From: Mongoliimonas terrestris
Lineage (GTDB): Bacteria > Pseudomonadota > Alphaproteobacteria > Rhizobiales > Pleomorphomonadaceae
DNA: 53,411 nt
Reading direction: 5' to 3'
Assembly (NCBI RefSeq): GCF_001927285.1
Contig: NZ_MSIG01000020.1
Span: 1-53,411 of the forward strand
The notes under the pieces were generated by a model. The model had not been told where the DNA came from, searched no databases, and saw only the letters and a program-made list of their open reading frames with translations. The stretch's first letter is position 1. The number at the start of each line of letters is the position of its first letter. The translations under genes and the position numbers were made by a program. Positions 15,277 through 24,320 of this stretch are shown in pieces.

Positions 15277-17757
15277 TCAGGGCTTGACCGGCACGGGCGC
15301 GAGCACCGGCGTGCCGCCGGCCGGCCGCCACGGCGCCGCCGCGTCCGCGCCGCCGACCGTTGCGCCGTCCGCCGTCTCGGCGGCTACCGGCGCGATCGTT
15401 TTGCCGCCCTCCGACAGGGCATGGCTCGCCTCGATATCCTGGACGATGCCCGCCGCGAACTGCTCCAGACGGGCCACGTCGTCGGTCGAAAGCGTGCGCT
15501 GCTTGGTGTCGATCAGGCAGAGCGTGCCGATCACCACGCCGGACGAAAGCCGGAGCGGCGCACCCGCGTAGAAGCGGATCCCGTTGCTGGTCAGGGCCGG
15601 GTCGTCGGCAAAGCGCGGATCCTTCTCGATGTCGGAGATCACCTCCACCGACGGCCGGCCGACCAGGTGGCCGAGCGACGCCAGTTCGTGCGAAACGCCC
15701 GCCGGAATCCGCGTCTCAGTGGCGCCGACCGCATCCGGGTCCGGCAGCTGTTCGGCGAGCGCCACCAGGGCGATCGGCGTCTCGAACGCCGCCGCCACCT
15801 GGCGCGCCACGGCGCTGAACCGCTCCGACCGATTCGCCTTGAGGCCCATGGCTCTGAGAGCGTCGGCCCGCTCCGGATCGGCCGTCGCCGGCGGCACGGT
15901 GCCGGCCGGCGGCGACCGGCGCACCCAGGCGCTGATCTGCCCGTGCGCCACCGTCAGCGAGGAGGCGATCGCGTCCGCGCCGGTGGAGCCGGCCCGCCGG
16001 CGGTTCTCGTCCGGCTCGTCCGGCAGGTTCCAGGTGCACACGATCACCTTCACGCTCGGCGCCCGCCGCTTCAGCTTGCGCGTCACGTAGCGGGCGTAGA
16101 CCTGCGGTTCCGGGTGCAGATAGGAGAGGCACACCACCTCCACGCCCGTGAGGTCCAGCTGGCCGAGCGCGTCCTGCGTCAGCATGATGGGCGGCAGCGC
16201 CCGCACGCCGATCCCGTCCTCGCGCAACGTCTCCGCCACCATCTCGGCCGCCGCCCGGTCCAGCTCGGTGCGGCCCGCGATGCAGAGCACCGGCTTGTCC
16301 TTGCGCTGCTCGTCGTCATCCTCCGGCGCCGGCTTGCCCTCGGCTGCGGCTTTCTGGTCGCGAATGAAATCGGCGAGGTCGCGCACCACGCAGATCGCCG
16401 TGTCCGCCACGATCCGACGATAGCTCGCGTCCGATGTGCTCCGCTGGCCGTCGTTCTCGGCCATCCGGAGCGCCGGGATCGCCACCTGGTCGTAGAACTC
16501 CCGGCTGCTGCTGCTCGCCACATAGGTCTCGGCCAGCTCCACCGCCTCCTCCAGGTTGCCGGCGAGAAGCCGCTGGTAGAGCCGCTGTTCGGGTGCCAGC
16601 ACCGGATCGTTGCCGAGGAGGACGCCGAGGAACTCCAACTGCGGCACATAGCGGCCGATCGCCACCAGGCAGACCGTCAGCGGCGTCGCCAGGAACAGCC
16701 CCACCGGCCCCCAGAGCGTCGTCCAGAACACGGCGGCCAGGATGATGGCGAGCGAGGACAGCCCCGTGCTGGTGCCGTAGAGCCAGGGCTCCACCGCGTT
16801 GTTGGAGATCAGCTCCACCACCAGGAAGAGGGCGATCACCCACACCAGCATGGTCCAGCCCGGATCCACCGCGAAGGCGAGGGCGAGCGGGAAGAGCGCG
16901 GCCAGGAAGGGTCCGAGGTAGGGGATGAAGCGCAGCACCGTCGCCAGGAGCCCCCACAGGATGGCGTTCGGAACCCCGATGAAATAGAGCCCGATGCCGA
17001 TCGGGATGCCGTAGGTGAAGTTGACGATCAGCTGCATCAGGAGATAGCGGCTCACCCGTCCGCCCGCGTCGTTCAGCGCCTGGGTGCTCTTCTGCAGGTC
17101 CCCGGCCCCGATCAGCCGGATGAAGCGGTCGCGCAACTCCTCCCGCTCCAAAAGCACGAAGATGAGGAAGACCACCACCATGCCGGCCGTGGCGAGCGGC
17201 GCCAGCATGGGACCGACGAAGGTCTGGATCACCTCCAGGGGCGTCGCGTCCGGCGGCAGCACCCTGACGGGGATCGGCTCCTGCTCCGGCTCCTCGCCGG
17301 CGTTGCCGCGGGCGTTCGCCGCCGCCTCGTCGGTCTTCTTCTCCGCTCTCTCCAGCCCCTTGCCGAGGTCGCGGAGGGTTGCCGTCAACCGCTGCAGCAC
17401 GCCGCCGCCCGCCTCGTCGGACTGCAGCGAATCCACCTTGCGCTCGATCGTGTACTGGTAGCGCGGCAGGTTGTCGGCAAGGCTCACGAGCTGGGTGCCG
17501 ACCACGAAGGCCACCGTCGCCAGCACCACGAGCGCGAAGGCCACCACCGCGATCACCGCCGCGATCCGCGGGATCCGGAGCTTGCGCAGGCCCGTCACCA
17601 GCGGCGTCAGCGCAAAGGCGAGCAGGATGGCGAGCGCGAACGGAACGAAGATGTCCTGACCGAAGTAGAGCCCTCCGATCGCCAGCACCAGGCCACCGGC
17701 CGTCAGCATGGAAAAGCCTTGCTGCGGGGCGGCGGGCGGCGGTGGCACATCGGCCAT
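15277..17757 (-). CDS. AI-2E-family permease fused to a B12-binding-like fold and a C-terminal GAF domain
   Basis: An 826-residue membrane protein. Residues 1-370 are an AI-2E/PerM-type permease (PF01594 family) with about eight helices. An acidic soluble insert containing VDSLQSDEAGGG sits after the third helix, and the typical PYLGPFLAALFPLALAF follows. A helical linker comes next (about 375-490). Then comes an alpha/beta segment (VLCIAGRTELDRAAAEMVAE, VEVVCLSYLHPEPQ, VKVIVCTWNLP) that looks like a B12-binding/Rossmann-like fold without the DxHxxG cobalamin motif. Residues about 640-790 are a GAF domain (GIRFYAGAPLRLSSGVVIGT, then CLIDTKQR). ATG 17757 has AAGGAAAC upstream. The natural substrate is unknown; most PerM-family members are not AI-2 transporters. 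Convergent with the glycosyltransferase gene. Confidence 0.85.
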   Translation of the reverse strand: MADVPPPPAAPQQGFSMLTAGGLVLAIGGLYFGQDIFVPFALAILLAFALTPLVTGLRKLRIPRIAAVIAVVAFALVVLATVAFVVGTQLVSLADNLPRYQYTIERKVDSLQSDEAGGGVLQRLTATLRDLGKGLERAEKKTDEAAANARGNAGEEPEQEPIPVRVLPPDATPLEVIQTFVGPMLAPLATAGMVVVFLIFVLLEREELRDRFIRLIGAGDLQKSTQALNDAGGRVSRYLLMQLIVNFTYGIPIGIGLYFIGVPNAILWGLLATVLRFIPYLGPFLAALFPLALAFAVDPGWTMLVWVIALFLVVELISNNAVEPWLYGTSTGLSSLAIILAAVFWTTLWGPVGLFLATPLTVCLVAIGRYVPQLEFLGVLLGNDPVLAPEQRLYQRLLAGNLEEAVELAETYVASSSSREFYDQVAIPALRMAENDGQRSTSDASYRRIVADTAICVVRDLADFIRDQKAAAEGKPAPEDDDEQRKDKPVLCIAGRTELDRAAAEMVAETLREDGIGVRALPPIMLTQDALGQLDLTGVEVVCLSYLHPEPQVYARYVTRKLKRRAPSVKVIVCTWNLPDEPDENRRRAGSTGADAIASSLTVAHGQISAWVRRSPPAGTVPPATADPERADALRAMGLKANRSERFSAVARQVAAAFETPIALVALAEQLPDPDAVGATETRIPAGVSHELASLGHLVGRPSVEVISDIEKDPRFADDPALTSNGIRFYAGAPLRLSSGVVIGTLCLIDTKQRTLSTDDVARLEQFAAGIVQDIEASHALSEGGKTIAPVAAETADGATVGGADAAAPWRPAGGTPVLAPVPVKP

Positions 17758-17932
17758 GACGGTTTCCTTGCATGCGGACGGTAGCGGCTCAACGCAGCCG
17801 GGGCCGTGTTGGATCCGGAGCCGAAGGGTCCGCCGGCCAGAAGGCGGGGAACGGGCGACCGTCCGTCCGGTTGGACCCCTGAAGCCGAGGCCGCGCGTTC
17901 CGCACGGCGCTCAATGGATAACAGCTTTGCCT

Positions 17933-18856
17933 ATGAATCGCCCGCCATCCACGTCCGTCGATTGCCTGGTGATCGGCGGCGGCCCCGGCGGCCTCGTCGC
18001 GGCCACCTATCTCGCCCGCTACCGGCGGTCCGTGGTGGTGGTCGATGCCGGCGAGAGCCGGGCGCGGTGGATCCCCCTCAGCCACAACATGCCGGGCTTT
18101 CCGGACGGCATCGGCGGTCCGGACCTCCTCGCCCGCCTCGCCCGCCAGGCGACGCGCTACGGCGCGACGCTCCAAACCGCCCGCATCGACGCGATCACCC
18201 GCGACGGCGACGGGTTCCGGGCGGTGGGGGAGGGGATTTCGCTCGCCGGCCGGTCGGTGGTCATCGCCACCGGCATCGTCGACCGCATGCCGGCCTTCGC
18301 CGGCCATGAAGCCGCCATCGCGCGCGGCCAGCTGCGCTTCTGCCCGGTCTGCGACGGCTTCGAGGCGACCGACCAGCGCGTCGCCATTGTCGGCCCGCCG
18401 GACCGGGCGGTGCGCGAAGGCCGGTTCCTGCGCGCCTTCACCGACCGGGTGGCCATCCTCCGCCTTGCCGAGCACCCGCCGTTCGACGACGCGGCGCGGG
18501 CGTTCGCTGCCGCCGACGGATTGCGGCTGATCGAGCCGCCGCTCGTCGATCTTCAGCCGATGCCCTGCGGTATGGAGGCGGTGCTGGAGGGCGGCGACCG
18601 GGAGACGTTCGACGCGGTCTATCCGGCCATGGGCAACGTTCCGCGCAACACCCTCGCCAAGGGCCTCGGGGTGCGCTGCAACGCCTTCGGCTGCGTGGAG
18701 ACCGACCCCCACCAGCGTACCGGCGCCGACCGGGTCTGGGCGGTCGGCGACGTGGTCAACGAGCTGAACCAGATCGCGGTCGCCACCGGCCACGCGGCCA
18801 TCGCGGCGACCGACATCCACAACCGCCTCGCCGCCGCGGACCGCGACGGCGGGTGA
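17933..18856 (+). CDS. Thioredoxin-reductase-like FAD/NAD(P) oxidoreductase
   Basis: Cytosolic flavoprotein of 307 residues. The FAD-binding motif is CLVIGGGPGGLVAATYLARY. A redox-active CPVCDGF (Cys137 and Cys140) sits where thioredoxin reductases have CATCDG. The C-terminal FAD motif is VWAVGDVVNELNQIAVATGHAA. The usual NADPH GxGxxA motif is poor (AIVGPPDRAVREG), so the reductant or partner may differ from classical TrxB. ATG 17933 gives the family N-terminus; the frame extends upstream across the start of the divergent permease gene but without family similarity. It is divergent from the AI-2E fusion gene, with about 175 bp between the two start codons. Real substrate unknown. Confidence 0.85.
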   Translation: MNRPPSTSVDCLVIGGGPGGLVAATYLARYRRSVVVVDAGESRARWIPLSHNMPGFPDGIGGPDLLARLARQATRYGATLQTARIDAITRDGDGFRAVGEGISLAGRSVVIATGIVDRMPAFAGHEAAIARGQLRFCPVCDGFEATDQRVAIVGPPDRAVREGRFLRAFTDRVAILRLAEHPPFDDAARAFAAADGLRLIEPPLVDLQPMPCGMEAVLEGGDRETFDAVYPAMGNVPRNTLAKGLGVRCNAFGCVETDPHQRTGADRVWAVGDVVNELNQIAVATGHAAIAATDIHNRLAAADRDGG

Positions 18857-18869
18857 TCCGCGGGGTCGC

Positions 18870-19100
18870 TCAGCGCGGCGCGCGCACCGGCGAGACGCGG
18901 ACGCTGGAAACGAGGCGGGGCTTGCAGGTCGCGCAGAACCAGCGGCCCGGAATCACGTCGTTGCCGCAGACGAGGAGCGAGGAGGGCGCCACGCCCTGCA
19001 CCACGTCGAACAGCGGGTTGCGGCACCGGAACGCGCCGGCATCGAGGAGCGGGACGGCGCGCGGGTTGGCGGCGCGAACGGCGGACTGTGGGGCTTGCAT
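18870..19100 (-). CDS. Small Cys-containing hypothetical protein
   Basis: A 76-residue protein of unknown function. Its C-terminal half carries FRCRNPLFDVV, LVCGNDVIPGRWFCATCKP, that is four Cys in a C-x(n)-C-x(n)-C-x2-C pattern that could bind zinc. Start ATG 19100 has TGGTGAG upstream. The frame stays open further upstream, but that part has no support. It is convergent with the oxidoreductase gene, 13 bases away. Confidence 0.5.
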   Translation of the reverse strand: MQAPQSAVRAANPRAVPLLDAGAFRCRNPLFDVVQGVAPSSLLVCGNDVIPGRWFCATCKPRLVSSVRVSPVRAPR

Positions 19101-19286
19101 CGACTCACCAGCACTGCTTGAGGGACCCTGCCTTGTCGCCCTCGCACGGTTAACCAATCGTTGCCGGCGAACGATCCGCGGTCCCGCGCCCGCTCCCTCC
19201 ACCGCGATTTTTCGCGTCCCCACCGGATACGGACCGCGCCCCAGGGCGTTCCCCCGCCGCACCCGTCCCAGCCCCGGAGCCCCCTG

Positions 19287-19469
19287 ATGACCGGTCCCCA
19301 CCGCGCCTCCATCCGCCCCGAAGAGCGCATCCTTCCCGACGTTCCGCCGAAGACCGGCCTCCCCGCCGAGCCTCCCGCCAACGACCCCACCCTCGACGAG
19401 GACGGCCTCCCCAAGCCCCCCGACCCCGACGAGATGCGCGCCCGGAAGGGCATCCACACGGACGATTGA
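19287..19469 (+). CDS. Small acidic Pro-rich hypothetical protein
   Basis: A 60-residue protein, MTGPHRASIRPEERILPDVP at the start and ending PDPDEMRARKGIHTDD. It is rich in Pro, Asp and Glu and probably disordered. A GGAGC ribosome-binding site precedes the ATG. No family recognised. It ends eight bases before the convergent LuxR-type gene. Confidence 0.5.
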   Translation: MTGPHRASIRPEERILPDVPPKTGLPAEPPANDPTLDEDGLPKPPDPDEMRARKGIHTDD

Positions 19470-19477
19470 GCGCCGGA

Positions 19478-20554
19478 CTACCCCAGCGCCAGCCCGCCCA
19501 GCAGGCGCACCAGATCCGCCTGGCGCGACACGCCGACCTTGGCGAACACGCTCTTCAGCTGGGTCCGGACCGTGTCCACCGAGAGGCCGAGGGTGCGGGC
19601 GAGGTCGGCGGGCGCATGGCCCTCGGCGATGCCCTTGGCGACGCGCGCCTCAGCTTTGGTGAGGTCGAACAGCGCCTGCAGCATGCCGGCGGACGGGACG
19701 GCGGAGGGGTTGACCGGCGTCACCACCAGGAAGCACGCGGCGGCGGTGAAGACGTCGCGGGCGTTTCGCCGCACCGGCACCAGGTGCACGATGGTGGCCG
19801 TCCGGTCCATCGTCGCCGGCACCGGAATGCTCAGAACCGTCGGCGTCGCCTGCGCGGCAAGGCGCGCGATGGCATCGGCGAAGAGCGCGTCCGGGGCCGC
19901 CCCGGCCAGTTGCACCCGCGGGGTGCGATCGAGGATGAGCGACGGGATCAGCGGGTCCAGAAGGCTGTTGGCCGCCATCAGCCGCCCGCCGGGCGACAGC
20001 ACGCCCGCCGGCAGCCCCACGGCCGCGAGCGCCTCGGCGCCCGCCCGCGCCCGCTCGAAGCCGAGCCGGGCCGCCATCAGCGCCGCCCGGTTGAGGTCGG
20101 GCCGCACCTGCTCCAGGCCGGCCATGATCTCCGGTTCGAACGGCCCGCGCGCATCGCTGCGCTCGATGTTGAACACCAGGAGTTCGCCGGACGGCATGGT
20201 GATCAGCGTGCCGGTGCACCAGCCGCAGCCCCGCGCGCGGAGGTAGGCGAACATCGGATCCGCGTCCATCTCGGCGCGGGTGAACAGGTCCTGGTCGCCC
20301 ATGAAGCCCGGCAGGCCGGCCGCAAGGCCGCGCGCCACCCGGCTGTTGCGCGCCATCCAGCCGTCGCGGAAGAAGCCCTCCAGCAGCGGTCCGATCGCCG
20401 GCGAGGAGATCCAGGCGCTCCGCTCCGCCGTCGCGGTGAAGCACATGGCGCCCACCGCGTCGATGTCCCGCGCCAGCTGGTCCAGCACCTTCGGCCAAAG
20501 GTCCGGGATCAGCGCGGCCTCATAGATTTCGTCGACGAAGCGGGTCAAGTCCAT
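19478..20554 (-). CDS. LuxR-type HTH transcriptional regulator
   Basis: A 358-residue regulator. The C-terminal 60 residues are a LuxR/GerE helix-turn-helix: LTKAEARVAKGIAEGHAPAD, LARTLGLSVDTVRTQLKSVF, AKVGVSRQADLVRLL. The N-terminal 290 residues are not an autoinducer-binding or receiver domain that I recognise; they look like PAS-type sensing folds with several Cys (ARGCGWCTGT). ATG 20554 (MDLTRFVDEIYEAA) is chosen because GGCGAGG lies upstream; the frame extends 14 codons further. It is divergent from the metallophosphoesterase gene and may control it. Confidence 0.85.
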   Translation of the reverse strand: MDLTRFVDEIYEAALIPDLWPKVLDQLARDIDAVGAMCFTATAERSAWISSPAIGPLLEGFFRDGWMARNSRVARGLAAGLPGFMGDQDLFTRAEMDADPMFAYLRARGCGWCTGTLITMPSGELLVFNIERSDARGPFEPEIMAGLEQVRPDLNRAALMAARLGFERARAGAEALAAVGLPAGVLSPGGRLMAANSLLDPLIPSLILDRTPRVQLAGAAPDALFADAIARLAAQATPTVLSIPVPATMDRTATIVHLVPVRRNARDVFTAAACFLVVTPVNPSAVPSAGMLQALFDLTKAEARVAKGIAEGHAPADLARTLGLSVDTVRTQLKSVFAKVGVSRQADLVRLLGGLALG

Positions 20555-20612
20555 GTATGCGGACCTCGCCTGATGCGCGCAACCGGGCAGGGCCATGGCT
20601 GCACGTCAGAGT

Positions 20613-20642
20613 TTGACTCGTTTTCGCAGTATTTTCTAACAT
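20613..20642 (+). promoter_or_regulatory. Candidate promoter for the metallophosphoesterase gene
   Basis: TTGACT (20613-20618), then 18 bases, then TAACAT (20637-20642), lies in the AT-rich part of the 225-bp divergent gap between the LuxR-type gene and the phosphoesterase gene. The -35 matches five of six consensus positions and the -10 four of six. Confidence 0.35.
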
Positions 20643-20779
20643 TGACATATCCGTTCGTAATTCGGCCCCTCCGGCGTCGCGAACTCGCAACACCGCCGCG
20701 AAACGCACCGCTTCGGAATAATCCACGGACGTCCGCCGTCTTGTCCTTTGGGAGCGCAAGGAACCCGAAAGGCAAGGGC

Positions 20780-23329
20780 ATGCACCGGAACACCGACCTC
20801 ACCGCCGATCGAAGCGCCGCCGGCCCGCATCCGGTCGCCCGCCCGGTCGCGGTGGAGCCCGTAAACGGCGCCGGCCCGCCCCCCACCGCTGCCCTGCCGG
20901 CCGGTCACGTCCTCCTGCCGGAAGGCCAGCGGATCTACGCGGTCGGCGACGTGCACGGGTGCCTGCGCGAACTTCTCGCTCTTGAAGCCGTCATCCTGGC
21001 CGATGCGGCGGATGCGGCCGGGCGCGCCGTCATCGTCATGCTCGGCGACTATGTGGACCGCGGGCCGGACAGCGCCGGGGCTGTGCATCATCTCGTCGGC
21101 CCGCCGCCGCCCGGGATCACCCGCCTCTGCCTCAGGGGCAACCACGACGATTATCTCCTCGGCTTCCTGGCCGACCCGGTCGCCCACATCGGCTGGCTCG
21201 ACGTGGACGGGCGGGGAACGCTCGCCTCCTACGGCGTCGCCGTCCCCCGCAAGGTGACGCCCGCCGCCGCCGTCGCCGTCCGCGAGGCGGCCGTCCAGGC
21301 GGTGCCGCCCGATCACGTAGCCTTCCTGCAGGGCCTGCCGCTCGTCGCCCGCGCCGAGGGCTTCGTCTTCGTCCACGCCGGGCTGCGCCCGGGCGTCCCG
21401 CTCGAAGCCCAGGATCCGGCCGACCTTCTCCTGTCGGGCGACTGGCACCTGGACCGCCGGTCGGGCGATCTGCCGTTCCGCGTCGTGCACGGCCACACCG
21501 TCCGCTTCGCCCCGCTCGTCGACGAGCGGCGGGTGGCGGTCGACACCGGCGCCTTCCGCACCGGCCGCCTCACGGCCGCGCGGATCGATGGCGGCGCCGT
21601 CACCTTTCTGGACAGCACCGGCCGCGCCACCCGCCCGGTCCGCGGCGGCCACGCCCCGCTCCGCGTCGCGCCGATGCGGCCCGCCGGCCTGGCCGCCCCG
21701 CTCGCCGCCGCACCCTATCCGTCCGCTCCCCAGACGTCCGCTCCCCGTCCATCGGCTCCCTTGCCGTCCGCGCCGCCGCGGCCGCCGCTGATGGCGCCCG
21801 GCCCCGGCCGGGCCCGCGCCATCCCCCGTGCCGTCGCGGTCTCCGCGGCCGGCCTCGCGTTGTTCGGCCTTGCCGGCACCCTCCTGGCCGCCGGCTGGAG
21901 CAGCGTCGCACCCGCCGCGCGAACGACCGTCGATCCGCCGACCCCGGCCAGCCCCGCACCCGCCGAACCCGCCCCCTTCCGCAGCCTCGAACGGGACCTG
22001 GAAGCGGCGCTGCGCGATCTCCGCGCGCCGACCGCCCCCTCCGGCCTCCTGCCGGACACCAATCCGCCGCCGAAGCGGCCGGGACCGACCGGCACGGTCG
22101 AGGCGAGCGCCCTTGCGGCCCTCGTCGACCGGCCCGCATCCGCTGACATCTATCTGCCCGCCAGCGACGCCGCCGATTCCCCGTCGCCCATGGGCTCCGC
22201 CGTCGCGGCGCTCCCGGTGGAGCCCAGCTCTCCCCCGCGCCCCGATGGTCTGCCCGGCGCCGCGCGCCCGATCGTGCCCGCCACGGCCGCCTTCGATCCC
22301 GCCGACGCGCCGGCACCGGACGCCGCATCGGCCGCGCCGCTTCCCCGCCCCCGCCCGACGGTCCTGGCCGCCGCCGCTCCGGCGGTCCCGGGCGTGATCG
22401 CCGCGCTTGCCGGCGACAACCCGCTCGACGGCCAGACCCCGCGCCTTCAGGCCTTCGACCTCGCGCTCTCCGCCTGCTGCGGAGCGCCGGCGGAGCCGTC
22501 CTTCTCCGTGCCGCCGGCGGCGCCCTCCACGTCGGGCCGCACCGCGGCGCCCACCCGGGCCGCCACCGCCGAGACCACGATCACCCGCAAGAAGCCGACC
22601 GTGCGGTCCGCAAAGCGCACCAAGCGGCCGCGCCGCCTGCGTCAGCGCGTCGTGCGCCGTCCGGCGCTCGACTTCGCCGTCGACGACGATCGACCGGCCT
22701 GGGTCATCGCCCGCGACCGGGCCCGAAACGCCGCGGCCGTTGATCCGGCGAACGCCGAATTCGCCACCCGGCCCGGATCCCGGTCCGGCAGTCGCCCGGC
22801 TTCCGGCACCGGCGGACGGGCCTCGGCGGACCGACGGACCGACGCCGGGACGTCTGCCAGCGCTGTGTCTTCAGCCGCTGGGGGAGGGGGGCAATCGGCC
22901 GCGTCCGGTTCATCCACCACGCAGTCGTCTTCCACCAGCTCGTCCACCGCCAACGCCTCGACGACCGGACCGTCCGCGTCCGCCGCCTCCGGATCGGCCT
23001 CGTCCGGCCCTGAGGCCGGGGCCTCGTCGGGCAGCCCGTCCGGCGCGGGCCCCGGGTCCGGCGCCGGCACAGGATCCGGCCCGGTCGGGTCCGCCGTCGG
23101 CGGTGTCGCGGGTGGCGCTTCCTCCGTCGGCCAAGCGGTCGGGCGCGGGCTCGGCGGCCTTGGCCGCGGGGTCGGCGGGGCACTCGGCGGTGGCGGTCGG
23201 GGCGGCGAGGCGTCGGACAAGGGGGGCCGCGACGGCTCCAAGGGCGGTGGCGACAGCGGCCGCGGGGGAGGCCGTGGCGAGGGCGGGCGCGGCGATGGTG
23301 GCCGCGGCGGCGGGCGCGGTCGGGACTGA
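20780..23329 (+). CDS. Metallophosphoesterase with membrane anchor and long low-complexity tail
   Basis: An 849-residue protein. Residues about 40-270 are a PPP-type (ApaH/serine-threonine phosphatase-like) calcineurin-fold phosphoesterase, with the metal-binding motifs VGDVHGC, LGDYVDRGPDS, LRGNHDDY and VHGHTVRF all intact. A Pro/Ser-rich linker leads to one membrane segment at about 351-372 (VAVSAAGLALFGLAGTLLAA). The remaining roughly 475 residues are Ala/Pro/Ser-rich, then a Ser/Thr/Gly stretch, ending in an extreme Gly/Arg-rich tail (GGGRGEGGRGDGGRGGGRGR). With the phosphatase on the N-terminal side, topology predicts a cytosolic enzyme and a periplasmic tail. ATG 20780 follows AAGGGC. 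Substrate unknown. Confidence 0.8.
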   Translation: MHRNTDLTADRSAAGPHPVARPVAVEPVNGAGPPPTAALPAGHVLLPEGQRIYAVGDVHGCLRELLALEAVILADAADAAGRAVIVMLGDYVDRGPDSAGAVHHLVGPPPPGITRLCLRGNHDDYLLGFLADPVAHIGWLDVDGRGTLASYGVAVPRKVTPAAAVAVREAAVQAVPPDHVAFLQGLPLVARAEGFVFVHAGLRPGVPLEAQDPADLLLSGDWHLDRRSGDLPFRVVHGHTVRFAPLVDERRVAVDTGAFRTGRLTAARIDGGAVTFLDSTGRATRPVRGGHAPLRVAPMRPAGLAAPLAAAPYPSAPQTSAPRPSAPLPSAPPRPPLMAPGPGRARAIPRAVAVSAAGLALFGLAGTLLAAGWSSVAPAARTTVDPPTPASPAPAEPAPFRSLERDLEAALRDLRAPTAPSGLLPDTNPPPKRPGPTGTVEASALAALVDRPASADIYLPASDAADSPSPMGSAVAALPVEPSSPPRPDGLPGAARPIVPATAAFDPADAPAPDAASAAPLPRPRPTVLAAAAPAVPGVIAALAGDNPLDGQTPRLQAFDLALSACCGAPAEPSFSVPPAAPSTSGRTAAPTRAATAETTITRKKPTVRSAKRTKRPRRLRQRVVRRPALDFAVDDDRPAWVIARDRARNAAAVDPANAEFATRPGSRSGSRPASGTGGRASADRRTDAGTSASAVSSAAGGGGQSAASGSSTTQSSSTSSSTANASTTGPSASAASGSASSGPEAGASSGSPSGAGPGSGAGTGSGPVGSAVGGVAGGASSVGQAVGRGLGGLGRGVGGALGGGGRGGEASDKGGRDGSKGGGDSGRGGGRGEGGRGDGGRGGGRGRD

Positions 23330-23493
23330 TCCTCGCCGGACCGCCGTCCCCGTCCGGCAGGTCCCCTCCGGCTCACCCGGCGCCAAATTCCAGACACCCG
23401 CCGTGCAATCGGCTATGATCCGGTCGCCGCGGCGTTCAAGCCGCCTCATCTTCCCCACACATCGGGTCTTTTCACGGTTCACATGACGCGTTA

Positions 23494-23518
23494 GGAATGA
23501 AGCATGCATCAATTCGTT
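23494..23518 (+). promoter_or_regulatory. Weak EcfG-type promoter candidate for the PilZ gene
   Basis: GGAAT-N16-CGTT differs by one base from the alphaproteobacterial general-stress consensus GGAAC-N16/17-CGTT. It would give a leader of only about 13 bases before the GTG start, so support is weak. Confidence 0.2.
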
Positions 23519-23537
23519 GCATGTGGAGCGGATCGCC

Positions 23538-23816
23538 GTGTCGAACGATCGCAACCATCGGCGGGTCACCCGGCGCTCCTGCCTGGTGCAGGTTTCGCTG
23601 TTCTCCGGTGACCGCGCCTTTCCGTGCCATGTGGTGGACCTCAGTCCCCAGGGCTGCCGGGTCCGGATCCCCCGCGACAAGCCGCTGGACCCGGTGGTCC
23701 GGGTCCTCTTCCCGCGCCTCGGCCGCGATCTTCAGGCCGACGTGGTCTGGCGCAGCGACACCCACGCGGGTCTGCGCTTCCACCTCGGCGCGCCCCGCGA
23801 GACCGCGCTTCTCTGA
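23538..23816 (+). CDS. PilZ-domain protein
   Basis: A 92-residue single-domain PilZ-like protein, expected to bind cyclic di-GMP or be a degenerate relative. The N-terminal RNHRRVTRRSCLVQVSLFSG resembles the RxxxR arm and DLSPQGCRVRIP the D/NxSxxG element, although the last Gly is shifted to a QG. GTG 23538 is chosen because GGAGCGG precedes it; a GTG at 23523 and TTG at 23517 are in frame. No operon partner on the same strand. Cyclic di-GMP control would fit the exopolysaccharide locus, but a link is not shown. Confidence 0.75.
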   Translation: MSNDRNHRRVTRRSCLVQVSLFSGDRAFPCHVVDLSPQGCRVRIPRDKPLDPVVRVLFPRLGRDLQADVVWRSDTHAGLRFHLGAPRETALL

Positions 23817-23831
23817 TCGACAACGCGAAAC

Positions 23832-23860
23832 GGCGGACGCACCGATCCGATGCGCCCGCC
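23832..23860. terminator. Hairpin between convergent PilZ and PepSY-like genes
   Basis: Arms GGCGGACGCA and TGCGCCCGCC (one mismatch) with a 9-base loop lie in the 66-bp convergent gap. This position suits a bidirectional terminator, though neither side has a T-run. Confidence 0.4.
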
Positions 23861-23882
23861 GGTCGAAAGATAATGCCCGGTT

Positions 23883-24221
23883 TCAGCCCCGGCGGACGCG
23901 GATGATCTCGCCGTTGAAGCGGTCCACGTCCACGGTCAGGTCGCGGCCACGCCGGTCGACGCCGAACACCCGGTAGGCGTTCCGCCGCCGTTCGATCTGG
24001 TCCACGTCGCGAATGCCGGCGCCGCGGGCGATGCGCGCGGCCTCGCGCGTGCTGATCTCGCGGACCTCCCGCCGGCGCTCGCGGCGCTCGTAGCGTTCGC
24101 TCTGCTCGGGCGGCAGCACGCGCACGCCGTCCGGCCCGATCTGGATGGATTGGGCGCTCGCGCCCATCGGGGCCGCCAAAAGAAACGCCGCAGCGGCGGC
24201 AGCCAGAATACCCTTGACCAT
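23883..24221 (-). CDS. Exported small PepSY-like protein
   Basis: A 112-residue periplasmic protein. The N-terminus has a clear signal peptide (MVKGILAAAAAAFLLAAPMG, cleavage after ASAQ). A highly charged Arg/Glu stretch follows (SERYERRERRREVREIS). The C-terminal half, with EAARIARGAGIRDVDQIERR, YRVFGVDRRGRDLTVDVD and FNGEIIRVRRG, has the alpha-beta layout of PepSY-like domains. Many such proteins occur in Hyphomicrobiales; function unknown. The start is ATG 24221 with GGAG upstream. Confidence 0.75.
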   Translation of the reverse strand: MVKGILAAAAAAFLLAAPMGASAQSIQIGPDGVRVLPPEQSERYERRERRREVREISTREAARIARGAGIRDVDQIERRRNAYRVFGVDRRGRDLTVDVDRFNGEIIRVRRG

Positions 24222-24320
24222 GGAGCGTCTCCTCGATCGGCCGGACCCATCCCGGGCCGTGTTCCGTGAAGAGGAAACGCCAGCGCTGCCGTCCCTGTTC
24301 CGCCGCCTCGCCGCCCGTGC

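Noticed and set aside
15421..17784. 787-codon plus-strand frame opposite the AI-2E fusion gene
   Set aside because: Shadow of the minus-strand gene; translation is Arg/His-rich with no domain.
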